From a virus, in the IMG/VR virus record IMGVR_UViG_3300030419_007131, positions 101,066-165,065 of that record: DNA of 64,000 nt; one strand, 5' to 3'. The notes under the pieces were generated by a model. It did not search any database and was not told the origin of the DNA. It worked only from the letters and a program-made list of their open reading frames with translations. The first letter of the stretch is position 1. Every line of letters begins with the position of its first letter. Positions 24,242-30,639 of this stretch are shown here, piece after piece. Both the position numbers and the translations under genes were made by a program.

Positions 24242-25558
24242 TCACAAATTCTGTGCAGCGAAGGTCGCAACTTTCGATCTCTCACCCTTGTGTAGGGTGA
24301 CATGAGATGCCAGCTCAAACTTCTTGAACTTTTCGACGGCATGCGTCAACCCATTGGAGGTAGCATCGATATATACATTATCAATCTGTTCTACGTCTCC
24401 GGTCAACACAATTTTGGTTCCTTCGCCCACTCTAGTTATTATAGTCTTTAATTCGTGGCTTGTCAAGTTTTGAGCTTCATCAATGATGATAAAGGCATTT
24501 GAAATCGATCGACCACGAATATAAGTCAATGCTTCTATCTCTATTGTACCCTTTTGCATGTAAATGTCAAGGGTTACTTTATCATTTCCCATTAAAAATT
24601 GAAGATTATCCTGAATTGGCATCAACCAGGGTGTCATTTTCTCTTCCATAGTTCCGGGGAGGAACCCAATGTCCTTTCCTAGGGGCTGTACGGGCCGTGA
24701 GACGATTACGCGGGTGTATTGTTGTGTCATCTCGTCTATGGTCTGTTCAAGGCCTGCAGCGATGGCACAGATCGTCTTACCACTACCTGCTTTTCCGATC
24801 ACACTCACGATTTGAATCCCGGGATCCATTAAGGCATCCATTAAAAACTGTTGTTCTTTGTTTCGAGGCTTAATTCCCCAAATCTTCTGACTTTTTAGTA
24901 ACTGACGAATTGGCATGGCGTGGTGAACAAATCGTCCTAAAGCTGTCTTTTTTTCATTTGCATTTGAAACCAACATCACATATTGATTGGGATGAAGGGA
25001 TTTATCATCTAAATACACGCTTTGCTTTTCATAAAACCTGTCGATTATCTGATCGTCTACCAATACAGTGGTATACCCTTCGTAAATGCTTTCGCTATTA
25101 TCAACAACTTGATTATTTTGAAAATCTTCTGACGTAAGACCAACTGCATCCGCGATAACACGCATGTTGATATCCCGGGATACTAAGATTACTTTACGAG
25201 AACTTTCTCTTTGTGCCTTGAGGGCAGTCGCAATAATGAGATGATCTGGGATTTTTATATCTAGGTCGCGAGGAAGATCTTCGGGCTCGATACCAGATGC
25301 ACTAATCGATTTAACAAGGCCTAGGCCCTTCCGGATTCGCACACCCTTGTCAATGGATCCTTTTGCTCGGAGGTCATCCCAAATACGAATAATTTTACGT
25401 GCCTGAGCACCTACGGCATCTTGACGTTTTTTGTGCTTGTCGATTTCCTCGAAGACCTTTAAAGGCACGTGGATATCGTTGTTCTCGAAAGCGTATATAC
25501 ACTCAGCATTTGTCAAATAAACACTAGTGTCTAATACGTACGTTTTTTTACGACTCAT
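24242..25558 (-). CDS. phoH: PIN-PhoH ATPase (PhoH2-type)
   Basis: A 438-residue protein. Residues 1-140 form a PIN nuclease-like domain (TYVLDTSVYLTNAECIYAF, VFEEIDKH, KVILVSRDINMRVIADAVG; acidic residues Asp 9, Glu about 37, Asp about 130). Residues 230-420 form the PhoH ATPase: IVSVIGKAGSGKTICAIAAGL (Walker A, about 250-270) and NAFIIIDEAQNLTSHELKTIITRVGEGTKIVLTGD (Walker B and sensor). Bacterial PhoH2 proteins combine RNase and RNA helicase activities. Widely carried by tailed phages, where its role in infection is unsettled. Confidence 0.9.
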   Translation of the reverse strand: MSRKKTYVLDTSVYLTNAECIYAFENNDIHVPLKVFEEIDKHKKRQDAVGAQARKIIRIWDDLRAKGSIDKGVRIRKGLGLVKSISASGIEPEDLPRDLDIKIPDHLIIATALKAQRESSRKVILVSRDINMRVIADAVGLTSEDFQNNQVVDNSESIYEGYTTVLVDDQIIDRFYEKQSVYLDDKSLHPNQYVMLVSNANEKKTALGRFVHHAMPIRQLLKSQKIWGIKPRNKEQQFLMDALMDPGIQIVSVIGKAGSGKTICAIAAGLEQTIDEMTQQYTRVIVSRPVQPLGKDIGFLPGTMEEKMTPWLMPIQDNLQFLMGNDKVTLDIYMQKGTIEIEALTYIRGRSISNAFIIIDEAQNLTSHELKTIITRVGEGTKIVLTGDVEQIDNVYIDATSNGLTHAVEKFKKFELASHVTLHKGERSKVATFAAQNL

Positions 25559-25593
25559 AAAGACCCTTGGCTTTAAATAAATAGAGAGCGCGG

Positions 25594-26121
25594 CTAATAT
25601 TCTCCTTTCTTAGACACATCTCCGCCAGAGACTACTTCTACGCGGCTTGGAGTAATATCTACTCCATCTATTTCTGTTTCACTTTCCTTGATCATCCCTG
25701 ATGAGTTAACTAAATCGGAAGAGCTTTGGATTTTACCTCCGCCAACGCTCCATAAAAGTTCTATACCCAAAGTCTGGCACAAATCCATTTCGGGAGTGTT
25801 GTTGACTTTACGGTCTCCTCCGTTAGCAAAGAAATCTGGTTTTATTCTTTCTAGGGCTTCGCATACCGTTCCGTCCGTGTCATCCACCTGAACAGTGTCG
25901 TGGACTGCAGCAAAACCACGCAAAATTTCACACCTCTCTTCGAAAGGCATAAAGATGTATCCTTTTTTTCTCATCAACCATTCATCTGAATTAACGATGA
26001 CAACAACATTGCCGTATTCTGCGGCAGCGCGGATCATGCGCAAGTGACCTACGTGCACAGGGTCAAACCCTCCCGAAACACAAACAGTAGTGTAAGGAGT
26101 GCTTTCCGTGTTAGTCTTCAT
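25594..26121 (-). CDS. HxGH nucleotidyltransferase
   Basis: A 175-residue cytidylyltransferase-like enzyme. VCVSGGFDPVHVGHLRMIRAAAEYGNVVVIVNSDEWLMRKKG (about 13-55) has the GGFDPxHxGH signature; MPFEERCEIL and PDFFANGGDRKVNNTPEMDLCQTLG follow, with GGDR in the place of the HldE GGDY motif. IQSSSDLV is the ISST-like substrate loop. The C-terminal 35 residues are a charged tail. It lies outside the glycan block and is a second enzyme of this fold. The substrate may be a sugar phosphate, glycerol phosphate or a nucleotide. Confidence 0.78.
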   Translation of the reverse strand: MKTNTESTPYTTVCVSGGFDPVHVGHLRMIRAAAEYGNVVVIVNSDEWLMRKKGYIFMPFEERCEILRGFAAVHDTVQVDDTDGTVCEALERIKPDFFANGGDRKVNNTPEMDLCQTLGIELLWSVGGGKIQSSSDLVNSSGMIKESETEIDGVDITPSRVEVVSGGDVSKKGEY

Positions 26122-26359
26122 TGTCCGTGGTCCCGGGTCGCGATCGTACCAAAAGACGGTCTAATGCTTCCATTGACCGCTCGGCTTGCGCCAACTTTGC
26201 AGCTGCAGTGCAAACCTCAGTAACAACAGCCGGGTGATCAGCAACTCCAGTTACAGCATTTACATATAACTGAATCGTGGTCAGAGCCTCCTGTCGGTCG
26301 GCCTCAAGGCGCGCCAACGTGGCGCGGACAATTTGACTTCCTAATGCATTATTTTCCAT
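26111..26359 (-). CDS. Small helical hypothetical protein
   Basis: An 82-residue Ala/Glu-rich helical protein (LARLEADRQEALTTIQL, TAAAKLAQAERSMEALDRLLVRSR) with no membrane segment. It overlaps the nucleotidyltransferase start by 11 nt. It looks like a small coiled coil. A perfect 6-bp hairpin (TGCGGC/GCCGCA, 26385-26400) without a T-tract lies just before it. Function unknown. Confidence 0.62.
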   Translation of the reverse strand: MENNALGSQIVRATLARLEADRQEALTTIQLYVNAVTGVADHPAVVTEVCTAAAKLAQAERSMEALDRLLVRSRPGTTDNED

Positions 26360-26401
26360 TTCTTATCTCCTTTCGTTATGGTGGCTGCGGCAGACGCCGC
26401 A

Positions 26402-26656
26402 TTATTCTTCTTGCAAGTATACTACATTTCCATCTCGTTTAAAGCTCTTTCTTTCTTCCGTCTCAATATCCTCTACCTCCCAAGGGAGCGGGAGAAGATC
26501 ATGATGAACCATCACCATCTCTAGATAATTTAGACGATTATATAAAGTTATAATTCTCATTTTATGAGTTTTTAATACAGTACTAAATGCCCATAAATTT
26601 AAAACACTAGTTACCGCACCCACAATGAGTGCAAATATGGTCAATTCTAGTGTCAT
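26402..26656 (-). CDS. Small membrane protein
   Basis: An 84-residue protein with an N-terminal transmembrane segment (LTIFALIVGAVTSVLNLWAFSTVL, about 3-27) and a charged C-terminal part ending in DGNVVYLQEE. One span with a basic stretch after it (KTHKMRIITLYNR) suggests N-out/C-in topology. No similarity recognised. Confidence 0.6.
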   Translation of the reverse strand: MTLELTIFALIVGAVTSVLNLWAFSTVLKTHKMRIITLYNRLNYLEMVMVHHDLLPLPWEVEDIETEERKSFKRDGNVVYLQEE

Positions 26657-26663
26657 TTTGTCC

Positions 26664-26927
26664 TTATGTCAAGTTGGGATCATACAAGGATGCCTCTTTA
26701 GTTATCTCAGGCAACCCGTCTTCGCTGTCTCGATTATATAATACAACAGTATAAAGACCATTCCAAGTACCTGGCACTTTTTTTCTCATGAGCCGAGCAT
26801 TTGAGTGTGTTTCGGCATGTATGTGAAGAGTTGGGCCTAAAGTACTGTGTTTGACTGTATAGGTACAGTCAGGCCCGAACTCTATGGCTGCCTGCAGTAT
26901 AAGTGAGTCTCTGTTGTCGGGGTGCAC
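26664..26927 (-). CDS. Small soluble hypothetical protein
   Basis: An 87-residue protein starting at a GTG (MHPDNRDSLIL) directly after the TAA of its upstream neighbour. It reads as an alternating strand/helix domain (CTYTVKHSTLGPTLHIHAETHSNARLMRKKV, GLYTVVLYNRD). His- and Thr-rich strands are visible, but no known motif. Function unknown. Confidence 0.58.
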   Translation of the reverse strand: MHPDNRDSLILQAAIEFGPDCTYTVKHSTLGPTLHIHAETHSNARLMRKKVPGTWNGLYTVVLYNRDSEDGLPEITKEASLYDPNLT

Positions 26928-27116
26928 TTATTTCTTCTTTCGTCGTGTTTTCTTGTGGAGTTTTTCAAATAATAACTTTTTCCACAATGTGCCTTCCACC
27001 TCTTCTTTCGGCATGTTTAAAGAATACAGACCTGCAAGAATGAGTCGTATTTCCCTGTTCGATAAGTAAACCGTTTTTAAAAAAGGTGGCAGCTTCTTTT
27101 GTTCTTGATCAGACAT
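26928..27116 (-). CDS. Small basic hypothetical protein
   Basis: A 62-residue protein with a helical core (LSNREIRLILAGLYSLNMP) and a strongly basic tail (KLHKKTRRKKK) that suggests nucleic-acid or ribosome contact. Its stop touches the next GTG start (TAAGTG). No family recognised. Confidence 0.58.
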   Translation of the reverse strand: MSDQEQKKLPPFLKTVYLSNREIRLILAGLYSLNMPKEEVEGTLWKKLLFEKLHKKTRRKKK

Positions 27117-27175
27117 CTCTAAAGCGAACTCCTTGTCGTCGTGTTATTAATAACTAGTTCATTTTCGACTTCTTC

Positions 27176-27418
27176 TCACAGAGTTTCGGGAAGCTTGTGT
27201 AATACAAGCCAATGAGGATCTTTCTTTCCGCCACGTTTAATAACCTTGGCTTCAAGTAGCTGTTTATTAACACTCACTGGTTCTTCTTTTATGTGGTCGA
27301 TTGCGGCGGCGCGACTGTCAAACCGATATTGCAAATATAAGACCCAGCCATCTGGGAGACTTTTTGCTACTTCGCGGTTTTGTAAAAGCGTAAGTTTGGT
27401 TGGAGACGTTTTGGCCAC
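27176..27418 (-). CDS. Small hypothetical protein
   Basis: An 80-residue protein starting at a GTG that overlaps the previous stop (TAGTG). LPDGWVLYLQYRFDSRAAAIDHIKEEP and PHWLVLHKLPETL suggest a small alpha/beta fold. It faintly resembles the next gene upstream (W-hydrophobic...F...A...), so the two may be diverged duplicates. Function unknown. Confidence 0.55.
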   Translation of the reverse strand: MAKTSPTKLTLLQNREVAKSLPDGWVLYLQYRFDSRAAAIDHIKEEPVSVNKQLLEAKVIKRGGKKDPHWLVLHKLPETL

Positions 27419-27699
27419 TACTTCTTTCTCCTCTTTTTGTTGAGTTTGGCTTTACGGCGTTTCTTTTCGGCACGTCTTGCTGCTGCCTCTTCTTCGAGTG
27501 CAATTGCGGGGTCAAGGCGCGTCTTTACGGCATAATAACGATTGTTAACTTTTCCCTGCCAATGAACTTTAACTTGAAGATTTTCCTCCATTGCTAGCTC
27601 CAAACGTTTTTGATCGGCCGCATCAAACGTAGGAAATCTCCCTACGATCGTCCACGCTGGGCCGTCTTGGTGAACTTTTTCTACTTCTTCAGTACTCAT
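27418..27699 (-). CDS. Small protein with basic tail
   Basis: A 93-residue protein. The N-terminal part (GPAWTIVGRFPTFDAADQKRLELAMEENLQVKVHWQGKVNNRYYAVKTRLD) looks like a small alpha/beta domain. The C terminus is very basic (RRAEKKRRKAKLNKKRRKK), as in ribosomal or DNA-binding proteins. It overlaps the GDLV-type gene upstream by 11 nt. Function unknown. Confidence 0.6.
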   Translation of the reverse strand: MSTEEVEKVHQDGPAWTIVGRFPTFDAADQKRLELAMEENLQVKVHWQGKVNNRYYAVKTRLDPAIALEEEAAARRAEKKRRKAKLNKKRRKK

Positions 27700-27922
27700 T
27701 TGTTTCCTTCCATAGATAAGTTGCTGTCATGGGCCAGTAGATCTCTTCACCACTGTCCACTACTTGTATTCTATAGACTGTAATAGATTTGTCAAGTACT
27801 AATCCAATAAATTTTCGATTATGCCCGTGCTCATTCACGCGCGCTGAATCAACACAAATGACCAAATCGCCTATGGTCGCTTGTTTTCGAGGCCGCTCTT
27901 GTCCCAACCACCCTGTGTCCAT
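27689..27922 (-). CDS. GDLV-family small SH3-like protein
   Basis: A 77-residue protein. ATIGDLVICVDSARVNEHG then KFIGLVLDKSITVYRIQVVDSGEEIYWP gives the GDLV...GLV..........V.V.D.....W pattern of the small protein family that is expanded at 60-63 kb. I infer a small SH3-like barrel. The start at 27922 lies 52 nt inside the matrixin gene, more overlap than usual, so a downstream non-ATG start is possible. Function unknown. Confidence 0.55.
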   Translation of the reverse strand: MDTGWLGQERPRKQATIGDLVICVDSARVNEHGHNRKFIGLVLDKSITVYRIQVVDSGEEIYWPMTATYLWKETNEY

Positions 27923-28467
27923 TTCTCATTCATTAAATGATTAAGTTTATTAAAATGCAAAAATCCCAAAGCATGACCTATCTCATGTTCCAAGACTGTA
28001 TCTCTAACCTCGGGCTTCATGTATATGATTGCCCACTCAATTTCATTATGGTCATTATCTACATAAAAGTGAGTTTCAGCTAAATCTTCCTCATCCATTC
28101 GAATATCTTGATGGACCAGGCGTACTACAATATATCCCACCGGTGTCTTGCTTTTACACTTGTCTAAAGGATCATATTTATATTGAGTAGTAAAAAACCT
28201 ATAGTTTAAATCTTTCCAAAAGCGTACAGCATTTTTTACACGCTCTTCACTAACCGGGGCATAATCACAAACAATTACCGTTGGAGTTCTTTTCCACGTG
28301 GCTACTTGAGGTGGGCGATCTTGAATCGCTGGAATTCGTTCGAAATTTGAGACATAATCACTAGCAGTTGCAGTTACAGCACCAAGGACCATTAAACTTG
28401 ATAAAGCCAATATAAGGGCCCCATAATAAAAAAATGAAACCAGTTTTGCTTGGGATTTCGTTTTCAT
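27871..28467 (-). CDS. Membrane-anchored matrixin-like metalloprotease
   Basis: A 198-residue protein. Residues 10-33 form one N-terminal transmembrane/signal segment (FFYYGALILALSSLMVLGAVTA), so the rest should be periplasmic. VRDTVLEHEIGHALGFLHFNKLNHLMNEKW (about 158-187) is a full metzincin motif HExxHxxGxxH followed by a Met-turn-like LNHLM. Cys residues (about 70 and 104) could form a disulfide outside the cell. Matrixins are secreted zinc endopeptidases. A phage version in the envelope could modify host surface proteins, for example in superinfection exclusion or release; that is inference. Confidence 0.8.
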   Translation of the reverse strand: MKTKSQAKLVSFFYYGALILALSSLMVLGAVTATASDYVSNFERIPAIQDRPPQVATWKRTPTVIVCDYAPVSEERVKNAVRFWKDLNYRFFTTQYKYDPLDKCKSKTPVGYIVVRLVHQDIRMDEEDLAETHFYVDNDHNEIEWAIIYMKPEVRDTVLEHEIGHALGFLHFNKLNHLMNEKWTQGGWDKSGLENKRP

Positions 28468-28479
28468 GCTTTATAATAT

Positions 28480-28995
28480 TTAGTCAGAAGAAAGTATTTT
28501 ATAGTAAACTGTTGATTTTACTAACGTTCCATACTCTGCGTTTTCAACGATTAATGTAATCATTTTATGAGAGGCGTCTTCGGGGCGCCAAATCATTTGA
28601 AGCCAGCCCTTCTCTTCGTCCCAGTTCCAATCAAACTGGTTTTCTTTTTCTTTATCTTCTGTAATGTGCAAACAATTATAAGAATCTGTAGTCAAAAGGC
28701 TTACTAGGTTATCATAGATCTCCAGGCCTGAATTTAGCGTTAGATCGCGCCCACAAAAATATAGGCTGTCTGCATGCTCTAGTTCTAGAAAAACAAGCCC
28801 TGAGAGCGTATCGGTTTCTACATCGCCGCCGCATCGCCACACTGCTTCTCGGCCGGGTGGAGGTGGCCATGGGTCGACCCAGGTACATTCAAGTTCGAAA
28901 TAAGGGTCTCCGATTTCTAGAAGTTCCGGAGCGGGACAATCACTTAAACAACCATTCATTAATATTAATAAAACAACTAAATATAACTTATACAT
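28480..28995 (-). CDS. Putative lipoprotein
   Basis: A 171-residue protein with a type II signal peptide: MYKLYLVVLLILMNGC, lipidated Cys at residue 16 (the -3 to -1 residues MNG are acceptable but not ideal). The mature part is acidic and beta-rich (DTLSGLVFLELEHADSLYFCGRDLTL, LIVENAEYGTLVKSTVYYKIL), with several Cys. It is next to the matrixin gene, so the two may act together at the envelope. No family recognised. Confidence 0.65.
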   Translation of the reverse strand: MYKLYLVVLLILMNGCLSDCPAPELLEIGDPYFELECTWVDPWPPPPGREAVWRCGGDVETDTLSGLVFLELEHADSLYFCGRDLTLNSGLEIYDNLVSLLTTDSYNCLHITEDKEKENQFDWNWDEEKGWLQMIWRPEDASHKMITLIVENAEYGTLVKSTVYYKILSSD

Positions 28996-29055
28996 CCTTA
29001 TATTAATTATATTATAATAATATTAATTGTAGGATACAAACAAAAAGTAGATTTT

Positions 29056-29367
29056 TGGTGGAGGTGGCGGGGCTCGAACCCGCGTCCAAAGCAGTTACTA
29101 CTTCAAGTCATTCACAAGTTTAGTCAGTTTTTCTAAACAGACAAAATAGTCAATTTATTTCGATCCGCTGTATTGACAAAAGCGTACTCACTTGTTATGC
29201 TCTTCTTGAACACCTGGCGAAGAGCAACCAGGGATTAAGCAGCTAAGGCTAAATCGTAATCTGCGTCATTGGCAGTTAAGTGTTCCGGAAAAAGATTAAC
29301 GTGATAATTCCAGCTTGCACGACTTGCACTATCCATCTTCCCTACTCTGTCGATACCATTCACCCCC
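29056..29367 (-). ncRNA. ssrA: tmRNA (ssrA), one-piece, phage-encoded
   Basis: A 312-nt gene with all tmRNA landmarks. The 5' end GGGGGTG pairs with CACCTCC before an encoded ACCA 3' end (7 bp with one G-U), followed by the usual GAATGGTATCGACAG start. The T arm GCGGGTTCGAGCCCCGC is near the 3' end. The tag frame at 29235-29273 encodes ANDADYDLALAA then TAA, close in style to ANDENYALAA. The gene is not permuted, so it differs from the two-piece tmRNAs of alphaproteobacteria. tmRNA rescues stalled ribosomes and tags the products for proteolysis. It follows the HTH gene with no clear own promoter, so processing from a longer transcript is likely. Confidence 0.95.
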
Positions 29368-29398
29368 ATATTTTTCTTGACAACTATTCTAGAATCAG

Positions 29399-29758
29399 TT
29401 ATTCTATATCAGTGTCGTATTCTTCTCTTATGTTATATTTTCTTTTCAAAGATTTAAATGTGTATTCATTTATTCCTAGTACCCTTGCAGCCTCTTTGTT
29501 GGTGCTAGTAATACTGATAACAGCATTATATAGTGCTTCTTTCGTGATGTCCACTATATTCGACCATAAATTTAAACCATACAGTCGCCCATTGCTGAGG
29601 CGACTGGCACATTCAAGCTTGAGGCCCAGTACTTCTTCCAGTGTTAGTGCAGAAAGCATTATTTCAAATGCTTCATTAGATTTACCATCTTTTCTCAGTT
29701 TATTTGAAAACGATAGATCATTGCAGAAACCCTGGGTATCAGATTTCTTTCGTATCAT
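29399..29758 (-). CDS. Small HTH (Fis-type) protein
   Basis: A 119-residue protein. The C-terminal segment ISITSTNKEAARVLGINEYTFKSLKRKYNI (about 82-111) reads as a Fis-like helix-turn-helix: AA..LGI...T...  ..KKY. The N-terminal part (EVLGLKLECASRLSNGRLYGLNLWSNIVDITKEALYNAV) is helical and may dimerise. A role in transcription control or DNA organisation is likely. It lies immediately upstream of the tmRNA and abuts the acidic protein gene. Confidence 0.62.
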   Translation of the reverse strand: MIRKKSDTQGFCNDLSFSNKLRKDGKSNEAFEIMLSALTLEEVLGLKLECASRLSNGRLYGLNLWSNIVDITKEALYNAVISITSTNKEAARVLGINEYTFKSLKRKYNIREEYDTDIE

Positions 29759-30637
29759 TTATAATAAGTTTTTTATAATGTCATCAAGGTCTAAGTGTTG
29801 CAACACTTCTTGGAGTTCGAACTCAGGAGCTTCAGTTTCTTCTCCTTCGAGATCTTCGGTTTCTTCCCCCTCAAGGTCTGCTTGCAGGGGATCGGGCTCG
29901 GCATCTGCAGCTTCGAGGGGCGCTTCGGGCTCGTCGTCGAGTTCATTTTCGTACTTTTCAAAATATAAAGCCAAGTTCTTAATGAGGTATTCTTCGAACA
30001 TTGCCAGGTCTTCGGGGTTATCCAGGTCGTCAAAAGCAGTTAAGATATCTTTCTCAATCTTGCCAAAGTCTGTGAAGGCCCTATTACGTCCAGTTTTGTC
30101 TTCCCCGCTTAGGCCAAATTCTTCCTTCTCATCGACTTCTACCTCTTCTACCTCTTCTTCAGCGACATTGATAAAATCCGGATCATCTTCAGGCTTATCA
30201 GCGATATCGATGTCAATATCTTCAGTGATTTCAACATCTTCGCCGGCTTCCTTCCTTGATTCTTCTGGGGCAAGAGATTTTTTCACTGCGCTAAGAATAT
30301 GGTTCTCATACGATCTGCGCTGCTTCGTCTGTCCCGTTGGAGGGTCTTCCTTTGTTCTAGTGGTTAAGGACTTATATCCTGTTTCAATAACAAACAAAAC
30401 ATTGGAATTCCTTAAAAGATCTTCAAGTGCGTTAATCCCAGTACTATCGTGTCGTGCTACAGACGCAACCGCGGACTGCCCTTCGCTCAAAAGATCTCGT
30501 ATGATCTCTCGGAGTTGCAACTCATTCTTCTTCTCTTCGGACAGCAGAGCATTCTTTCGCCGCTTAACAATTTTAATTGCGCTTCTTATGTGCTCTCTGA
30601 GGATCAGCTCTTGTCTTAATTCATCACGATCAATCAT
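29759..30637 (-). CDS. Acidic helical protein, possible head/core component
   Basis: A 292-residue protein, very acidic from residue 130 on (runs such as NVAEEEVEEVEVDEKEEF and EGEETEDLEGEETEAPE), with a helical N-terminal domain (LREHIRSAIKIVKRRKNALLSEEKKNELQLREIIRDLLSEGQS). LLSE|GQ at about 52-55 fits a T4 prohead protease site. Acidic, helical and processed proteins are typical of T4-like prohead cores. It heads the cassette of putatively capsid-targeted proteins. The core-protein idea is inference. Confidence 0.65.
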   Translation of the reverse strand: MIDRDELRQELILREHIRSAIKIVKRRKNALLSEEKKNELQLREIIRDLLSEGQSAVASVARHDSTGINALEDLLRNSNVLFVIETGYKSLTTRTKEDPPTGQTKQRRSYENHILSAVKKSLAPEESRKEAGEDVEITEDIDIDIADKPEDDPDFINVAEEEVEEVEVDEKEEFGLSGEDKTGRNRAFTDFGKIEKDILTAFDDLDNPEDLAMFEEYLIKNLALYFEKYENELDDEPEAPLEAADAEPDPLQADLEGEETEDLEGEETEAPEFELQEVLQHLDLDDIIKNLL

Positions 30638-30639
30638 TT

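Noticed and set aside
24242-25558. PIN domain considered as a VapC-type toxin
   Set aside because: The domain is fused to a full PhoH ATPase and no antitoxin gene is adjacent; this is the PhoH2 layout.
28160-28170. TATAAATA on the minus strand as a late promoter
   Set aside because: It lies in the middle of the matrixin coding sequence (codons for Tyr-Lys-Tyr), far from any start.
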